A stretch of DNA of 64,000 bases from Pithys albifrons albifrons (GCF_047495875.1 NC_092459.1:22491795-22555794), one strand, 5' to 3'; shown: positions 50,141-63,060, counted from the first letter of the stretch. Program-made: numbers and translations. Notes: generated by a model not told the origin, from the letters alone.

Positions 50141-50702
50141 GCCACAGGACCACGGAATGAGTGAGATGGGAAAGTACCTCCAGAAGTCATCTGGTCCAAC
50201 CTTCCCTGCTCAAGCAGAGTCACTGAGAGGTGGCAGCCCAGCACCACAGGCACACAGCTTTTGTGTATCATCTCCAAAGAGGGAGACTCCACAAGCACCC
50301 TGGACATCCTCCGCCAGTGGTCAGTCAACCTTATGGCAAAAAATAATTTTCTGATCTTCAGAGGGAAGCTCCTGTGTTTCAGTTTGTGCCCATGGTCACT
50401 ATACAACCCTGAAAAGAGCCTGCCTTAGTCTCTTCACCCTCACTTCAGCCCTTGATATATGTTGGAAAAGATCCCCTCCAGAGTCTTCTCCATGTTGTAC
50501 AGACGAGAGGCAACACTTTCAGTCCTTTCTTGTAGAAGATGCTCTAGTCCCTTCATTGTCTTTGTGGACCTTTTCTGGACACTCTCCAGTATGCCCATCT
50601 CTCCTTCTACTGGAGATCCCAGCACTGGCTAGAATACTCCAGGTGTTGCTTCACCAGCACTAAACAAGGGGTAGAATCACCTCCCTTGACCTGCAAAGTT
50701 CG
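50141..50702 (-). mobile_element. CR1 LINE 3' fragment
   Basis: Inverted CR1 3' end with GTCATCTGGTCCAACCTTCC, GCTCAAGCAGAGTCA, GAGGGAAGCTCCTGTGTTTC and AGTTTGTGCCCATGG, then TCTGGACACTCTCCAGTATG and ACTCCAGGTGTTGCTTCACC. Several hundred bases of the element are continuous. Confidence 0.93.
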
Positions 50703-50815
50703 CTGACGAGTAAGAAATGCCTTTAGATGGTTTATTTCTGAAACAGAACATAGTGCTGATTTTGAATGGTGAGACCTGTGAATTTATACAAAAAATAGGG
50801 CAAGAAATGCTCTTT
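50703..50815. repeat. Second copy of a segment from the 47.8-49.0 kb repeat
   Basis: AAGAAATGCCTTTAGATGG, TTTATTTCTGAAACAGAACATA and GGTGAGACCTGTGAATTTATA match 47978-48067 with moderate divergence. This shows that the unrecognised family is dispersed, not a one-off. Confidence 0.7.
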
Positions 50816-51475
50816 GTTCATATGTCTTCTTAAATACAAAATACTGAAGTCTTGTGGTGTTGTAATTTATTCACTATCTTCCTTGCTCCTCTACAAATGC
50901 ACGCAGAAACCCAGAGAAGCATTGTTGGCATACTGAGGGTGCACAAAACCCAGTCTCTGACTAAATTTCCATGAGACTGATGGCCAGACTGCAAACCTAG
51001 CTGAACTGGGAAAAAACCCATTTCTTTTTCTTTTTAACATCTCTTTCTTCAAGCCCTTGAAACTTTTGTTTAGTGCTGCTCAATGTTCATGTTTTTCTGA
51101 AGGGATTCGGTTATATTGCCTGTGAAAGCATTCAGGATGCTGTAAAGACATGGCACTAGAGCAGGGCCAGTCTGGGCAATAGTACTTGTCTTTATTCAGA
51201 GAGGTCAAGTTCTGTATCAGAAGCAACTGTAACAACCACTGTAGTTAAGTGTACATCTACACATCAGAAAGTTGTTTCTAGGGGAATGTGTGTGATTATC
51301 TGATCAAGGAAGTTAATGCCTTTGTTTCTGTCCTTTTTTTTTTTTAATAAAAAAATTTCTTTGTCTCTGCATTTTTTATCCATTGGAGCAGAATTTACCA
51401 ACTTTCCATACATACATAGCATCTTTCAGCTATGATGCACCTGCTAAGAAAACATAGTACCACTGTGTCATGGGT
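50816..51475. other. Intergenic sequence
   Basis: No gene seen; a T-run at 51335-51345. Confidence 0.5.
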
Positions 51476-52420
51476 TAACTCCAGAGAGCAATTGTGTACC
51501 GTGCACCCATTCTCTCATTCTGCCTCTCCCCCTCCCTCACCTTTGTAGGATGGGGAGGAGAATCAGAAAAAGGTAAAACACGTGGGTTGAGGTAAGAACA
51601 GGTAGGTACACAAAAATCAAGAATGAGCAATTCTGATCTATATAAAAACCCTGTGAGACTTACCTATCAGCTAAGAAGCACCAAAGAGCACAGCTGCTGC
51701 TAGGTGGTAGGAAAGAGGTTACTCCCCAGGAATTCACACAGTAGTTTCTCTGAGGACTCCGCAGGTGCTTGAAAACATCCAGGATGAGATAATATAAATA
51801 TCGAACTTGTGAGACAAGGATTATAACCAATTAAAGTCTGTGGCTTGCTGGTGTGAGGGTTAACTTAGGCAATGATGTGTAGCTTTAACCCTATATAAAC
51901 CGTGTGTGGCATGTAATAAAGGGCATTCACTTGATAAAATTGATCTGTGTGTGATGTCCAGTTCCTCAGCCGTTTATTTATTTATTTATTTAAGAACAGT
52001 TCAATAATCGAAATAACAATAGCAATAATAATAGTAATGAAAAGTGAGATTAAAAAAAAGGTAGAGGTATAAAAAACAATAACTAGAAACAACACACAGT
52101 GCAATTGCTCACTACCTGCTATCCAAAGTCCATCTGGTCCCTGAGCAGCAATCAGCACCTCCCAGCCAAGTCCCCTCAGTATACAGATTGAGTGTGATGT
52201 TCCATGGTATGCAATATCCACTTGGCCAGTTTTGATCAGGTATCATGGCTATGCTCGTTATCAACTTTTCGTGCAGCATCTCAGTGGTAGCACATGAGAC
52301 ACTGAAAAGTCCTTCATCAGCAACAACTAAAGCATCAATCTGTTATCAACATTATTCTCATAATAAATCCAAAGCACAGCACTCTACCAGCTAGTAGGAA
52401 GATAAGCTGAAACCAGGACA
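51476..52420 (+). mobile_element. Solo LTR, family 4 (TGTCATGGGTTAAC ... AAACCAGGACA), with an insertion
   Basis: Starts TGTCATGGGTTAACTCC with a pyrimidine-rich TCTGCCTCTCCCCCTCCC stretch and GTGGGTTGAGGTAAGAACAG. After an inserted segment it resumes AGTTCAATAATCGAAATAAC and ends GCTGAAACCAGGACA. Flanks CACTG (51471-51475) and CACTA (52421-52425) match in 4 of 5. The order of parts is that of a common avian ERV LTR. Without the insertion it would be about 547 bp. Confidence 0.8.
51602..51990. mobile_element. 389-bp insertion inside the family-4 LTR
   Basis: Bounded by the 9-bp direct repeat TAAGAACAG (51593-51601 and 51991-51999). It ends in a (TTTA)n run at 51972-51990. It contains CTATATAAACCG and GTAATAAAGGGCATTC followed by CTGTGTGTGATGTCC, resembling an LTR promoter/polyA tail that recurs in the element ending at 55797. 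I do not recognise the family; a tail-ended retroposon that captured LTR sequence is one possibility. Confidence 0.6.
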
Positions 52421-52425
52421 CACTA

Positions 52426-52944
52426 TAACAGTATAGAACAAGCAGTGTCAAATTGTAATTGTTGAAAAATAAAACTGTTCCTGACCCTGTACTGAAAATG
52501 TAGGCTTCTCTGGGTATCATTATGCCTCCTTCGGGCTGACCTGCTCTCCTATAATGCACTCCACCCCTTCCAGGGTTAGGTAATTGGACAGAATTGTCAA
52601 AGATGCCGTTAAAATTTGGACAATTCTAAGAGTCAGGTAAGGAATGAAGCACCATTTTTTTTTCTGTTAATTTGATTTCCAGGGCTGATGTTCACTCTCA
52701 ATGGGATGAAGAATTGCCTTTGCTCAGAGCCTGAGCCAGGACAGCTTGACCCTGGCTGGAGTTCCCCCATGAGTGGTTAGGACTGGCCCCCCATTTCCTG
52801 TGTTTTGCACCGACCTAGGCTCCAGGTCTGTTCTGCTAAAGCAGCTTTCAAAGTCTGACAAATGGTACATCTGGCAAGGTAGACAGAGCTAACAGACCCA
52901 GAGGTATCCCAAACCATAGTCAGATATTCTTTCTTTATTCAAAT
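52426..52944. other. Intergenic sequence
   Basis: No gene or repeat recognised; one T-run near 52653. Confidence 0.5.
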
Positions 52945-52949
52945 ACACT

Positions 52950-53523
52950 TGTTATGGGTTTAGCCAGGCCTAGATTTAGGCTTTAGTTTTAGAGTAGGCC
53001 TCAGATAATCAGCTGACTTGAGCTGGGTCAGGCCAGCTGACAGCTGACTCCTACTGGCCAATGGGATTCCATACATATTCTGACATCATTTCAAATATAA
53101 ATATAGTAAAGTAGGAGGAGTTCTCTCAGTTCCTCATGCGTACTTGTCTGGGAAAGATGTATTGTGTTGTCCTCCTGAACCAGGCTCCACTGCTGCTTGC
53201 TGCTATGGTTTCTTAGGAGAGTGAAATGTTTAGTCTTAGTCTTCTCTCCACTTGGGTCTGTCCCCCAGGGGATTGAGTTCTTTTGGGTGATTTGTAGCTA
53301 GAATGGTGGGATTCGTGTTTGATGGGGAGTGGAGAGTGATCGTTTGTAATTTCTAACTTTTGTGGGTATGTGTTATATTGTAGTCTTTTAATTTTCTCTT
53401 TTCTGTATAAATATATAAACCCATTTTAAGGGGTTTTTTCCTTCTTTCCCTTTTCTCGGCAGCGGGATGAAGGCTTTGATTCTGTATTGGCCAGTTGGCA
53501 TTTTGTCAGTTCAACCCAAGACA
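52950..53523 (+). mobile_element. Solo LTR, family 1, with target duplication
   Basis: 574 bp from TGTTATGGGTTTAGCCAGG to CAACCCAAGACA. ACACT is perfectly repeated at 52945-52949 and 53524-53528. It carries TGACATCATTTC (CRE-like) and TCTGTATAAATATATAAACC (TATA-like). It is more diverged from the intact element than that element's two LTRs are from each other. Confidence 0.93.
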
Positions 53524-53528
53524 ACACT

Positions 53529-54108
53529 TCAAAATCATCCGCTTTCAACACACAGAGAAATGCTTTGTGAGTCATTGATTGTGTTTTTTCCCCCACAATG
53601 CTGTTTCTCTTGCTCCTACATTCAGAAACAAACAGGCTGTCTGTAGTATAACTTACTCATCACTGATTTATTCAATACCAAACATGCAGGTAATGTGTTT
53701 TGAAAGTGCTTAAGAAAGTTGTGAATCAAGTTCTATTGATGCACAGGAAAGTTGGGTGAACTATTTATGGGTACTTATGAAAAGCCCACTTATGGATATT
53801 AGAAAAGTGATTTATGTTCATAAAACTCCACTCTTTTCAGACACAGTGTAACTTAAAAGAGCATCTTAATGGAGTCTAGCTAGAACCTAAAATCAATATT
53901 TCATTTCTCTTAAAGAGAGCCTTTGCTTTCTAAAAGGCACAAAAAGTAGTGCCCAGAATAAGGAAGCAAGAGGTTCTGCCTGAAAATGTGTTGCAATCCT
54001 TCATCCACTAGAATGATCATGTGATACCACTCATTTTCTTTACTTTTCACTTTACAGTGTGCTTACTTTTGATATCAACAAAATGATAAACCATTTTCAG
54101 TTATGTGC
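53529..54108. other. Intergenic sequence
   Basis: Nothing recognised between two solo LTRs. Confidence 0.5.
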
Positions 54109-54113
54109 TGGTT

Positions 54114-54731
54114 TAAAGATGAACCAGCAGGGGAAATGAACTCACCACGAGAGAGATTATAAGTCAGAGGCTAAAGTTTAATAATAATATTACAAGAAAT
54201 ACACTGACACAAAGGGAAATTGCTTTCAACTCACAAAACCCAGAGGTATAACCCGGTGTCCTGGGGCACAAACCCAAGGGGGTTTGTTTGCCCTTGTGCT
54301 GAGACCCCTGTGGCTCCCCCAAGTCCAGAGCAAAAGGAAATGAAAAACGTGTTGGTGCCGGCGAGGGCTGTGGTCTGGGTGAGAGCAGTGATCTCCTCCT
54401 GTCAAGGTCCTGCTGCTCCTCCGGATCCGAGGAGAAGTTCCCAAGGTCTTCTTACCCACGACTTATGTACCCTCAGGGAGCACCCAGTCCCTCCCCCTGG
54501 ATGAGGACTTACACAATGGGTGATTAACTCTGGAGCCAGGGGTTATTGTTGAACCGTTGATGCCCCATTAGCAGCCACGCCCCCTCAGGCTGAGTGTGAA
54601 GGTGCTAATGACCTCCTGGGCAGCTGTTGCTAATGGTCCATTGTCCTTGGGGAATGAATAGAGGGGTTAAAATACACAGCTTTGATCACCCCCACACAGT
54701 GTTAACTGGTCCCTCCTGCTGAACTGGAGCA
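54114..54731 (-). mobile_element. Solo LTR, family 2, with target duplication
   Basis: 618 bp from TGTGCTGGTTTAAAGATG to CTGAACTGGAGCA. AGTTA is perfectly repeated at 54109-54113 and 54732-54736. Related throughout to 39679-40396. GC-rich core (54290-54510). Strand is provisional as for its relative. Confidence 0.88.
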
Positions 54732-54736
54732 AGTTA

Positions 54737-55599
54737 ATAATTAAGCCCCTGATTTAAACTTAGAGGTACACAATTTTGTGTATGAATTTATCTACAGGAT
54801 CTTATATTAATGGTGAAAATTTATATTGGTTTCTCCATGATCAGCTCTCAGATCTCCTGTGATTCAGGAGAACAGTTGCCATCTTCTACACAAGATGGCA
54901 AGTAACCATGTATTTACTATTCAAGTGTGGAGGAGTATGTAAGACTGGTTGAAATGAAGGGTAGTAAAGGAAATACGACCAACGCGTTGAACACTACCGT
55001 GCATATAAAACTCCTTGTGCACTATGTATCACTGCTGTTTACCAGCTGCACAAAGAGCAAACACTTTTTCTTTATTCCTGCTTTGTCTTTGCAAGGCATA
55101 GTAAATCTGTATGTCCTAGATGCTTCCACCTCTTTATTAGTCATCTGCTCTTAACCAGATATATACTGCTTTAAATTATTATTGTACCTGCTTTTAGAAA
55201 CTCTTGTCTTAAAAAGCAGTGAGATTGATTTCAACACACATGTAGTGCACATTCACCTAAGCTCTGTGAGGCTGGGAGAGAAGATGAACATGCACGCCAA
55301 ATCCATAGTCATTCATAAAGTCCCGAGTGTGATCTAAGAGTTTGGAGTCATTTATTATGTAAGCCTGTGAGGATTATGAAGGTTTTTTGAATTATGAAGG
55401 TTTTGAGGCTGCAGGCAGTTTCAGGCCTAGGGTAGAGTGGTACCTCCTTGTACAGATGGGAACAGTGAAATATAACTAAAACTGTGAGAAAACTGGCAAG
55501 ATAACTAAAATAAAGCGAGATAAGAAGGGATTTGAGAGAAGCAAGCTATGGGAATACAATGTGTGTAGTTTCTCATGAAACAAAAAGTACATCTGGACA
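54737..55599. other. Intergenic sequence
   Basis: No gene recognised. The part from about 55290 may belong to the LTR-like element ending at 55797; GAATTATGAAGGTTTT is locally duplicated at 55373-55402. Confidence 0.45.
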
Positions 55600-55797
55600 G
55601 TGAGCAACATCCAATTAGAAGCTGTAATAAAGTCTATGGACACTGTCATAAATTTAGAATATATATAGTGTAACTTGTAACTAGTTAGGGCTTTTTAGTT
55701 TCTTTGTTTAGTTTTTTTCTTTAAGTGCGTTATACGTAGTTTAATAAATCAGCTTGTGTGTGACACCTGTGACCTGTGTCCCTTTCTCTAACACAAC
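55600..55797 (+). mobile_element. Probable LTR 3' end, unclassified
   Basis: Contains TATATATAGTG, then AATAAATCAGCTTGTGTGTG followed by ACACCTGTGACCTGTGTCCC, and ends TAACACAACA. A promoter-like AT box, AATAAA and a short tail ending in CA are the usual R-U5 layout. The TGTGTGTGA tail resembles that inside the insertion at 51602. The left border and flanking duplication could not be found. Confidence 0.4.
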
Positions 55798-55936
55798 AAA
55801 TTGCAATGACATAAGCCTGAAACAGAAATAAAATGTTCAAGATTACAACCATTCAGAAAAAATATTTTCATACAGGATTTCCTTTTTCAAGTGAAACAAA
55901 ACTTTTCACACAATGAAGTGTATGGAATAAGTTTTT

Positions 55937-55974
55937 ATATATATATATAAATATATATAAGTAAATATATATAA
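55937..55974. repeat. (TA)n-rich microsatellite
   Basis: Alternating TATATATATATAAATATATATAAG-type sequence, interrupted. Confidence 0.9.
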
Positions 55975-57859
55975 AGTAATATTTTCTGAGCCTAGAGTAG
56001 CACTTTGTTCCATTTGAAATTTCTTATGTTGAATCCCATATATGCAATTCTCACAATGGTAACAGGACATGGGGATTTAACTTCCTTTTCCTTTTTTCAA
56101 AGGATAAAGCTCCTTGCCACAGAGAGGTATAGAGGGTCCTTCAAAATGTTTAATACAGTCTTATTGATCACCAGCAAACATTATAATACACCAATATCTT
56201 TCCAAAAAGTCACTTATAGCTACATTTCTATTTCCTTTAGATTCCACAGAGGCACAGGCATTACATTTCAAGCTGGGATTTCTATTTTTAGAGTGGCAGT
56301 ATCTTTCATTAGCAGTTTCTCCAGACTGACTGTCATTCTGACTGAGCTGAGTGGAACTGAACAAATGAAGTAATTCCATTCATTAATTTCTTACCTGTGC
56401 ATCATTTAAAGTGGAACTGGTTTGTTGGGCTTTATTTAGCTTGACTGCAGCTTACACCCAATATAGCTGCAATGAGAAGACAAGAATGAATATAATGTTT
56501 CAAAGGTAAAGCAGCATCCGCCCATTGCATAGTTTAGCAGGTATGTCTTGCAAAATCCTACCGCTAAATAATTGTTAGTCAGATCTCAAAGAATCAAGAG
56601 CTTAATGTGAAATTGGTTTACATACAGACCGTGTATTTCTAACCCTTTCTCTCTAGATATGGCAATTTTGCAATGCCTTTAAAAATGGTAAAAATTATCT
56701 AAAGCCCTCCCATGGTCGCTTGACTTCAGAAACATAAAATACTTGCAGCCTCCAGGATGTGAAATGTAAAATTTAAAGGCATGTATCTCTCCATGTCTAA
56801 TAATGATGTCTGAATTTATTCTACACAAATTATTCCTTAGATTCAGTGAAGACAGTACTCTGGGTGAGTTTGGCATGGTCTTTAGGAAAATTGTAGTATG
56901 CTGTGAAAATTTTAAGTTGACTTCTGTTTAATAATTCTTGGCATTTCCAGTTCTAATTTAAATGATTGAATAAACACGAAATTATTTTTTATGTTTTTGC
57001 CTATTTTGAGTGGCATCAACATTACCCTTTCTTCAAGATGAATTAAAGGTGATGGACCTCTATTAGGAGTTCCTATATGCTTTTACCTAGCAGATGTCTT
57101 CTTACTAGAATAGAAAAGGTCATTCTTAACCACCATGATCACATCTTTCCTATAAAAATATAATAATACTTTCCTATAAAAATATAATAATCACTCAGAG
57201 TTGTGAGTTTCATTTCTATTTCACTGTAATAAAATTATCCTGTGACAGCTGGCTTTAGGCAGCAAGCTGAGATACATTTCGATTTAAAAGCTAAATATAT
57301 AGTCCAGTTCCCAATGTGAAAACCTTGGCATTCATCTTTATCAGTGTTGGTTTTGTCTCCCTGAGGAAGTTCCTTCATTTTTCTGCACTTTGGTTTCCCA
57401 TGCATAGAAAGAAATAGCTTTTCTTCGACCTCATGGTGCACAATACATCCCAGGTTATAATCTTTGCCCATAATAACCGTCTTGGTTTATTTGAGAGAGG
57501 TAACATAGGTCTGAATGATTCTGCTGCTACAAAAGACAGGTATTTCTTTTCTGTATATATTTTAATATTAAACATTTGACACTTCAGTTTCATCTTACAT
57601 CAAGGTCTTACAACGCATACTTATGAAATATTCAACCAAATTAATGAAACAGGGAACTGACAAAATCCACTAAGTGACTCATTAAGATTTATATCCCTTA
57701 ACTTTCAAAATTCTTAGTTAGGAACATAAATAAAAAGTTCTGAAACACAAGAACATGTTTTATGAGAACACCTGTGCTTGTTCAAATGGATTTTGTCCCT
57801 AATAAAAGCAATATTATGTACCTGGGAGTGATATGTATCTATTTACATATTTTAAGTAA
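55975..57859. other. Intergenic sequence
   Basis: No gene seen. A 24-bp unit (TTTCCTATAAAAATATAATA and four more bases) is tandemly duplicated at 57146-57193. Confidence 0.5.
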
Positions 57860-57970
57860 AGATATATAGATATATAGATATATAGATATATAGATATAGA
57901 TGTTATAGATATAGATATAGATGATATAGATATAGCTAGATATAGATATAGATATAGATAGATAGATATA
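57860..57970. repeat. (GATATA)n compound microsatellite
   Basis: About 110 bp of GATATATA units passing into GATATA and GATA units, with a few interruptions (GATGTTATA, AGCTAGATATA). Length variation between individuals is likely. Confidence 0.95.
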
Positions 57971-60900
57971 TTTGAGCATTTATTGACTGATGTTTTTAGA
58001 TATAGACCTGGCTTTCTAAGTATTCAATAATCCCAAGTGGATTTGTTAATTCTGACAAGGAAAACTATCAAATTAACAAATGCCAAGTACACAACCTTAA
58101 AAATATTTTGAAAATATTTAAAAGTTTTGATGAATAAATCTTCATACGGTACAGAAACATGAACATTGCTTTTAAAATGGAGGAAAGAGTGAAGAAAAGT
58201 GACTTGTGTCCCATCATGCAGCAATTTGGTAGAAAATAGTTGACTCTGCTGTATTGACATGGGCAAGTACACTGTCAGTAGAGCATCCACAGAATTGATC
58301 TGACAATTAGAAGAAAAGTAGACAGACCTTATCATGGATCTTTAAACTTTACCTTTATTAGGGTTGTATTTTCTTGAATAGTCCTCTAAAACACCATTCT
58401 CCTGTTGCAGATTTTACTTTGGTTTCCCAAGGAATGAGTTTGAATATTTTCTTAATAACTTATTGTTAGCTGTAGCCTAGTTCAATGGTAGAAGACTCAG
58501 AGATTTTCATTAAATACACAGGAACGTAATCTAGAGATGCAGGCACAGCCAGACCTTATTCTCCCTGTTAGGGTTGAAGCACCTCTTACTGCACAATGGT
58601 AAAGTCACTCTGGAGAAAAACTATTAAAAATGCCTCAAGCTCTTTCAATGAGTATTTGCTAGACCTCACACATACTTTAAGAACAAGAAGTTTAACCATA
58701 CTCCCCCTAACACACACCAAAACCCACCACTCAACAAAATTAAATGGCCTTAATTCTATTGTTCACATCCAGTTTGCCTGCATTGATATTTCTATGAATG
58801 AGCAGGGGACCAAGACACAGCTCACTGAGATGCTACCTGGCATGCTAACATTTGCATTCAAACAATAAATCATGGCACAGTAATTCTGTGGACAGAAGCC
58901 TGTTGCTGGGTTAAAAGCCTAATCTGCTGCCATGTTGTCTCTTATTATACTGTTTCAACCACTTCCCATCCTACCAGTCAGGCATTGCAAGAAAAATTCT
59001 GGAGCTGTTTTAGATACCTCAGCAAAATTACATTTGGTAGACATTTCTCAAATGTTGTTTGCTTTTTCCAGCCATTCACAGCTTCAGTCAGAGTCTCTTT
59101 TGCAAGCTCTGTTAATCCATTTCCATATAGTCACTCTTCTTACTACATTTTTTTCACTTTCCTCCCCCCCAGTTTTTTTCCCCCAGTCTTCCTTAGGTCA
59201 CAATTCACCACGTAGCTGTTGATCTCTCTCTGCTAAAATAGTCCAAGTGTACAGTAAAAAAGTGCACCAGTGAACTGGATTGCCGATTCCACTGAGAGCA
59301 ATAGTATTTATTAAGGTTTATTTCTGTGTAAGAATCATGAACCTAGTGAGACAGTTTCCAGAAGACTAACATCATGCACTGCTTGCTCATGCTCTGAGCT
59401 GTTTCCCCAACTGTCTTGTAAGTGAAGATGTTGATAAAGTCTGTTCAGATATATAGGTGTGAGGTTTCTAAATTGTGTCAGGCAGAAGTGTGTTTGTATG
59501 TGGTACAGATCAGTGTCGCTGATGCACTTATGAGTGAGTATCAACAGTGCTGCTGCCTCTCCCTAAACAGCTGCTTCAGGACTGTGAAAATTAGTTTTTC
59601 TGGAGCTTGAGGAGTAGATCTGAACCACATGAGTGTGAAAGTACAGATGTTTCTCTTCCAGTCTTTATCTGTTTCAGAAGTGTTTGTTTTGTCTCACAGA
59701 CATGATCAGGTGACATTTCTAGCCACTGTATTTCCCTCTTTCTTGTTCAGTGACTTGTGCTGTTTGCATTTGTTGCCAACTCCCTAAGGATCCCAAATAT
59801 TCAGGTGTCTATCCCTTTCTTTCTGTGTGCCAAGGAACTCTCCAGGCTACTGACAGTGAGCAGAAGACTCTTCTTTTACACAGTACCCTTTTGCAAAAAG
59901 CTCCTAAGTTAGTATGAGCATCCTGGCACACTTTGGCTGCTCTGACAAGTACTGCTCAGTAGTGTGAGAACCTTTCCAGTTCAATTAACTCAAAATCAGT
60001 GTCCTGCAAGCCTGTTTATGGCAAGTATAAAGGGTGTGGTTGCAAAAAATTAACACAGGCTTCTACCTGTGTGCGAGACAGCAGCACTTCTTTCGTCCAC
60101 TCAGCTGGCAGCTTCTGTTCCTGGGGGACAGAGAAGATGGGCTACTGAATACTCTGAAGACATGCTCTGTATGCCCAGCCAAGCTGGGCAGCCCTGCTCT
60201 GCCTGCCTCCAGAAACAGCAAAGGACTGCCCTCTGAGAGGTGCTAACCAGCCAGAACATGATTAAATGCTTCCTCGTGGGGTTTTGACCATAGGCCAAGG
60301 GGCTGAACACCCCTAATGTACTAAAAGCATAAAAAAAGAAACTTTTGCACTCTCTTTATTCCACCACTGTAGAATTTGGCTTTCATGCAGATAATGTTCC
60401 TCCACTTTTCAGTAATGAGCAATATAAAAGATAAAGGTTTTCATGGGGCATTTTCTCTCCCTTCCTTTCCCTTATTTTCTCTCCCTTCTCCCCTTTCCCT
60501 ATTTCTTTATAAAGAATGTATTTGACAATCAATTATATAAAAGAAAGTATTTGTAAATACAACTATAACTAATAAAATTAATAAGAGAAAAAAGTATATT
60601 AAGGAGGGATCATTGAGCATATACTGTTTTTTGTGCTTCCTGCTAATGCACCTATACTAAATCCTGCCAGAAACAAGATGTGGTATTAGCTAGTCTGCTG
60701 GGTCCATTAGGAACATAAAAAACCCCCAGCATATGGGATTGTTAAGTGATCTTTCATTATACATTTCCCATGGCTAAGAGAAGTACATACATTAATCCTG
60801 AGCACTGTTTTCTTTTTATACCTATGAAAGCTGGATTATTCTTTTGAAAAAGAACGTGAATGGAAAAACTTAATTGGCTTGGATTATGCCCTTTTTCTAC

Positions 60901-62529
60901 AGCATGAAACGTGAGTCAAATTCTGACAGTGAATAATAGTCTAAAGGTTTTGAACAAATCTAGAACACTATCCTTCCTTATTAAAAAAAATATGTGAAGC
61001 TCTTTGCTTCTGTAATGAAATTGCCATCAGGACAATCATATTAGAGGTACAGAAACAGAACTCACATTCAAAATGCAGTAGCTGCCTGCATGCTATTAAG
61101 ATAACAAAATAATATGCTTCTAACTGAGTGATTGTGCCTCTTTGCGATCCATTAGGAAAGCAGAATTTATAGCTCATTCCAACCTACAGCCTACATGTAA
61201 TTCCAGTTAAAAAAATAAAAATAGAAAATGCAAAAGAGATTTCAAAACCAGGGAGTCAAAGATGGCCTTAGTCCAGCACAGGAACAAACTTTAATGGGAC
61301 TAAGAGTAATAGAGAATATTACTTTAGACCTCAAGGACGTTTAATTCAATTAAAAGTCTTTTTGAGAACATTTGGGTTGCTGTATGATTCATTAGTTACA
61401 CTGTACAAGCACTATACTGTACTTCACTGCATGAGAAATGTTATCCAGCTTTCAGAACCACAAAGTGAGTTGTGCTAAAAGGACAAAACTGGGCAGGTGG
61501 GAATATATGCTCTAGACTGAGAAATAAATGCTGAATTTTAAACCAGACAAAGATACCTGTCAAGCACACACATTTCAGTGGAAAAGAAATGCAGAAAATG
61601 AGTATTTCCTATGATTACACTAGTCATCCAATGTAGCCTACTGGTTTTAACCTGAATGCTCTTTTCTCTTTATCTTTTTGTTTGTTTGTTTTATTTTTAA
61701 TAGAAATTTTCTCAGAATCAAAGAAAATAAGCTGGGAATCAGAAAATCCATCTCATTTTCCTCCCCATTTTGAGGCAAGACTGGATGTATCTAAACTATC
61801 TAAACTATTCTTAGATCCCTGCTAAGTTCTTAAAACCTGCATAGGAAGATGCACCACATTATAACCAAGCAGTCTACTCCTGTACTTACCTCTCTTTCCC
61901 ATTAGATTCCTTTCTGCCTGCCTGATGTACAACTCCACTTCTGCAATTCTAGTCCATATTACTTGTCTCATTTTCAGCAGATATGAAAAACGTTTATTTC
62001 CTTTTTTTAACAGCTTTTTAAACTTGCCGTCCTGTCTCCCCATAGTTTTCTTTTCTCCTGAGAAATAAAATCACATTTTCATATTTCCACATTTACTGTC
62101 TAATAATTCCTATGGGCTCATCTTTTTCTTTGTAACATTCACAACTGGAAATGGTAGTCCCGGGGAGGTCATATCAGTGCTGAGAAGAGACAAATTATTA
62201 CTTCCAGTGATTCAGTTTAAACAATTATGTTTCCATCCTTCAGTATTTCAATAGCACTTTTTAATTATGATTGATTCTTTTGTAAACAATCTTTATGTGA
62301 GTTCTTATTTGCACTCTTACTATATGCCATTGGCTGCTATGTATAACTTATTTCTGATTGTCACTATTTCCTGTCTAGGACAGGGGCCTATTTGCAGGTG
62401 GGGATTTTTTTTAGTATTTTTTGTTTGTTTGCAGATTTTTGTTTGTTTTTCCTCTGGTTGTTGTTTGGCTTTGTTTCTGACAGTTTCTCCCATTTGTCAA
62501 GATGTTTCTTTCTAATCTTCCTACAATAA
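57971..62529. other. Intergenic sequence
   Basis: 4.6 kb with no gene or clear transposon. A pyrimidine-rich tract lies at 60451-60507 and a C-run at 59165-59170. Confidence 0.5.
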
Positions 62530-63060
62530 ACTTACAGCCCCACATGGCTTCTTGCACATTTAATGCACAGCCTTTTGTTCAGGTCCCTAATGAAAATCTT
62601 TAAATTATGGAACCTATAAAATCCCACTATAGCACATAACTAATCCTTAAACTTTTGACCTATTGAAAATTTTTCTCCAATTACTTATCCAATTTGTGGG
62701 AAGCTAATCAGGAATTTACTTTTGGAGGAAGCCAAGGAAATATCTTACTGGACAGGGTGAAAAGTTTTATTAAATTCAAAACATCTGTTTTCACCCAACT
62801 ACCAGATTTGTTGCCACATCATAAAAATTTAATTGGTTCAACAGGATTTCTTTTTGACTAACCCACACTGATATATTTCTTTTCAGTTTAGTGTCTTCTA
62901 GATAAGTAGAATTTTCAGGTTGTTTTTTTTTTTTTTCTAATACTTCTTTGAGAATTGAAGTTGCAATGATAGCAGTAGCTTTTAGACCTCTCCTGTTGTG
63001 TGGTCTCTCTTTTTCTCTAGGAAGGAAACACTGCCTGATGTTATGATCAATGTCTACCAT
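62530..63060 (-). mobile_element. Possible very old CR1/L3-type LINE fragment
   Basis: TTTTATTAAATTCAAAACATCTG, then CACATCATAAAAATTTAATTGG and TTCTTTTTGACTAACCCACACTGA, follow the order of the inverted CR1-type reverse-transcriptase region (compare 35050-35220 here). Divergence is heavy and borders are uncertain. Confidence 0.5.

Noticed and set aside
59280..60250. Possible gene remnant with moderate GC content
   Set aside because: Several short open frames but no recognisable motif or consistent splice-joined reading frame.
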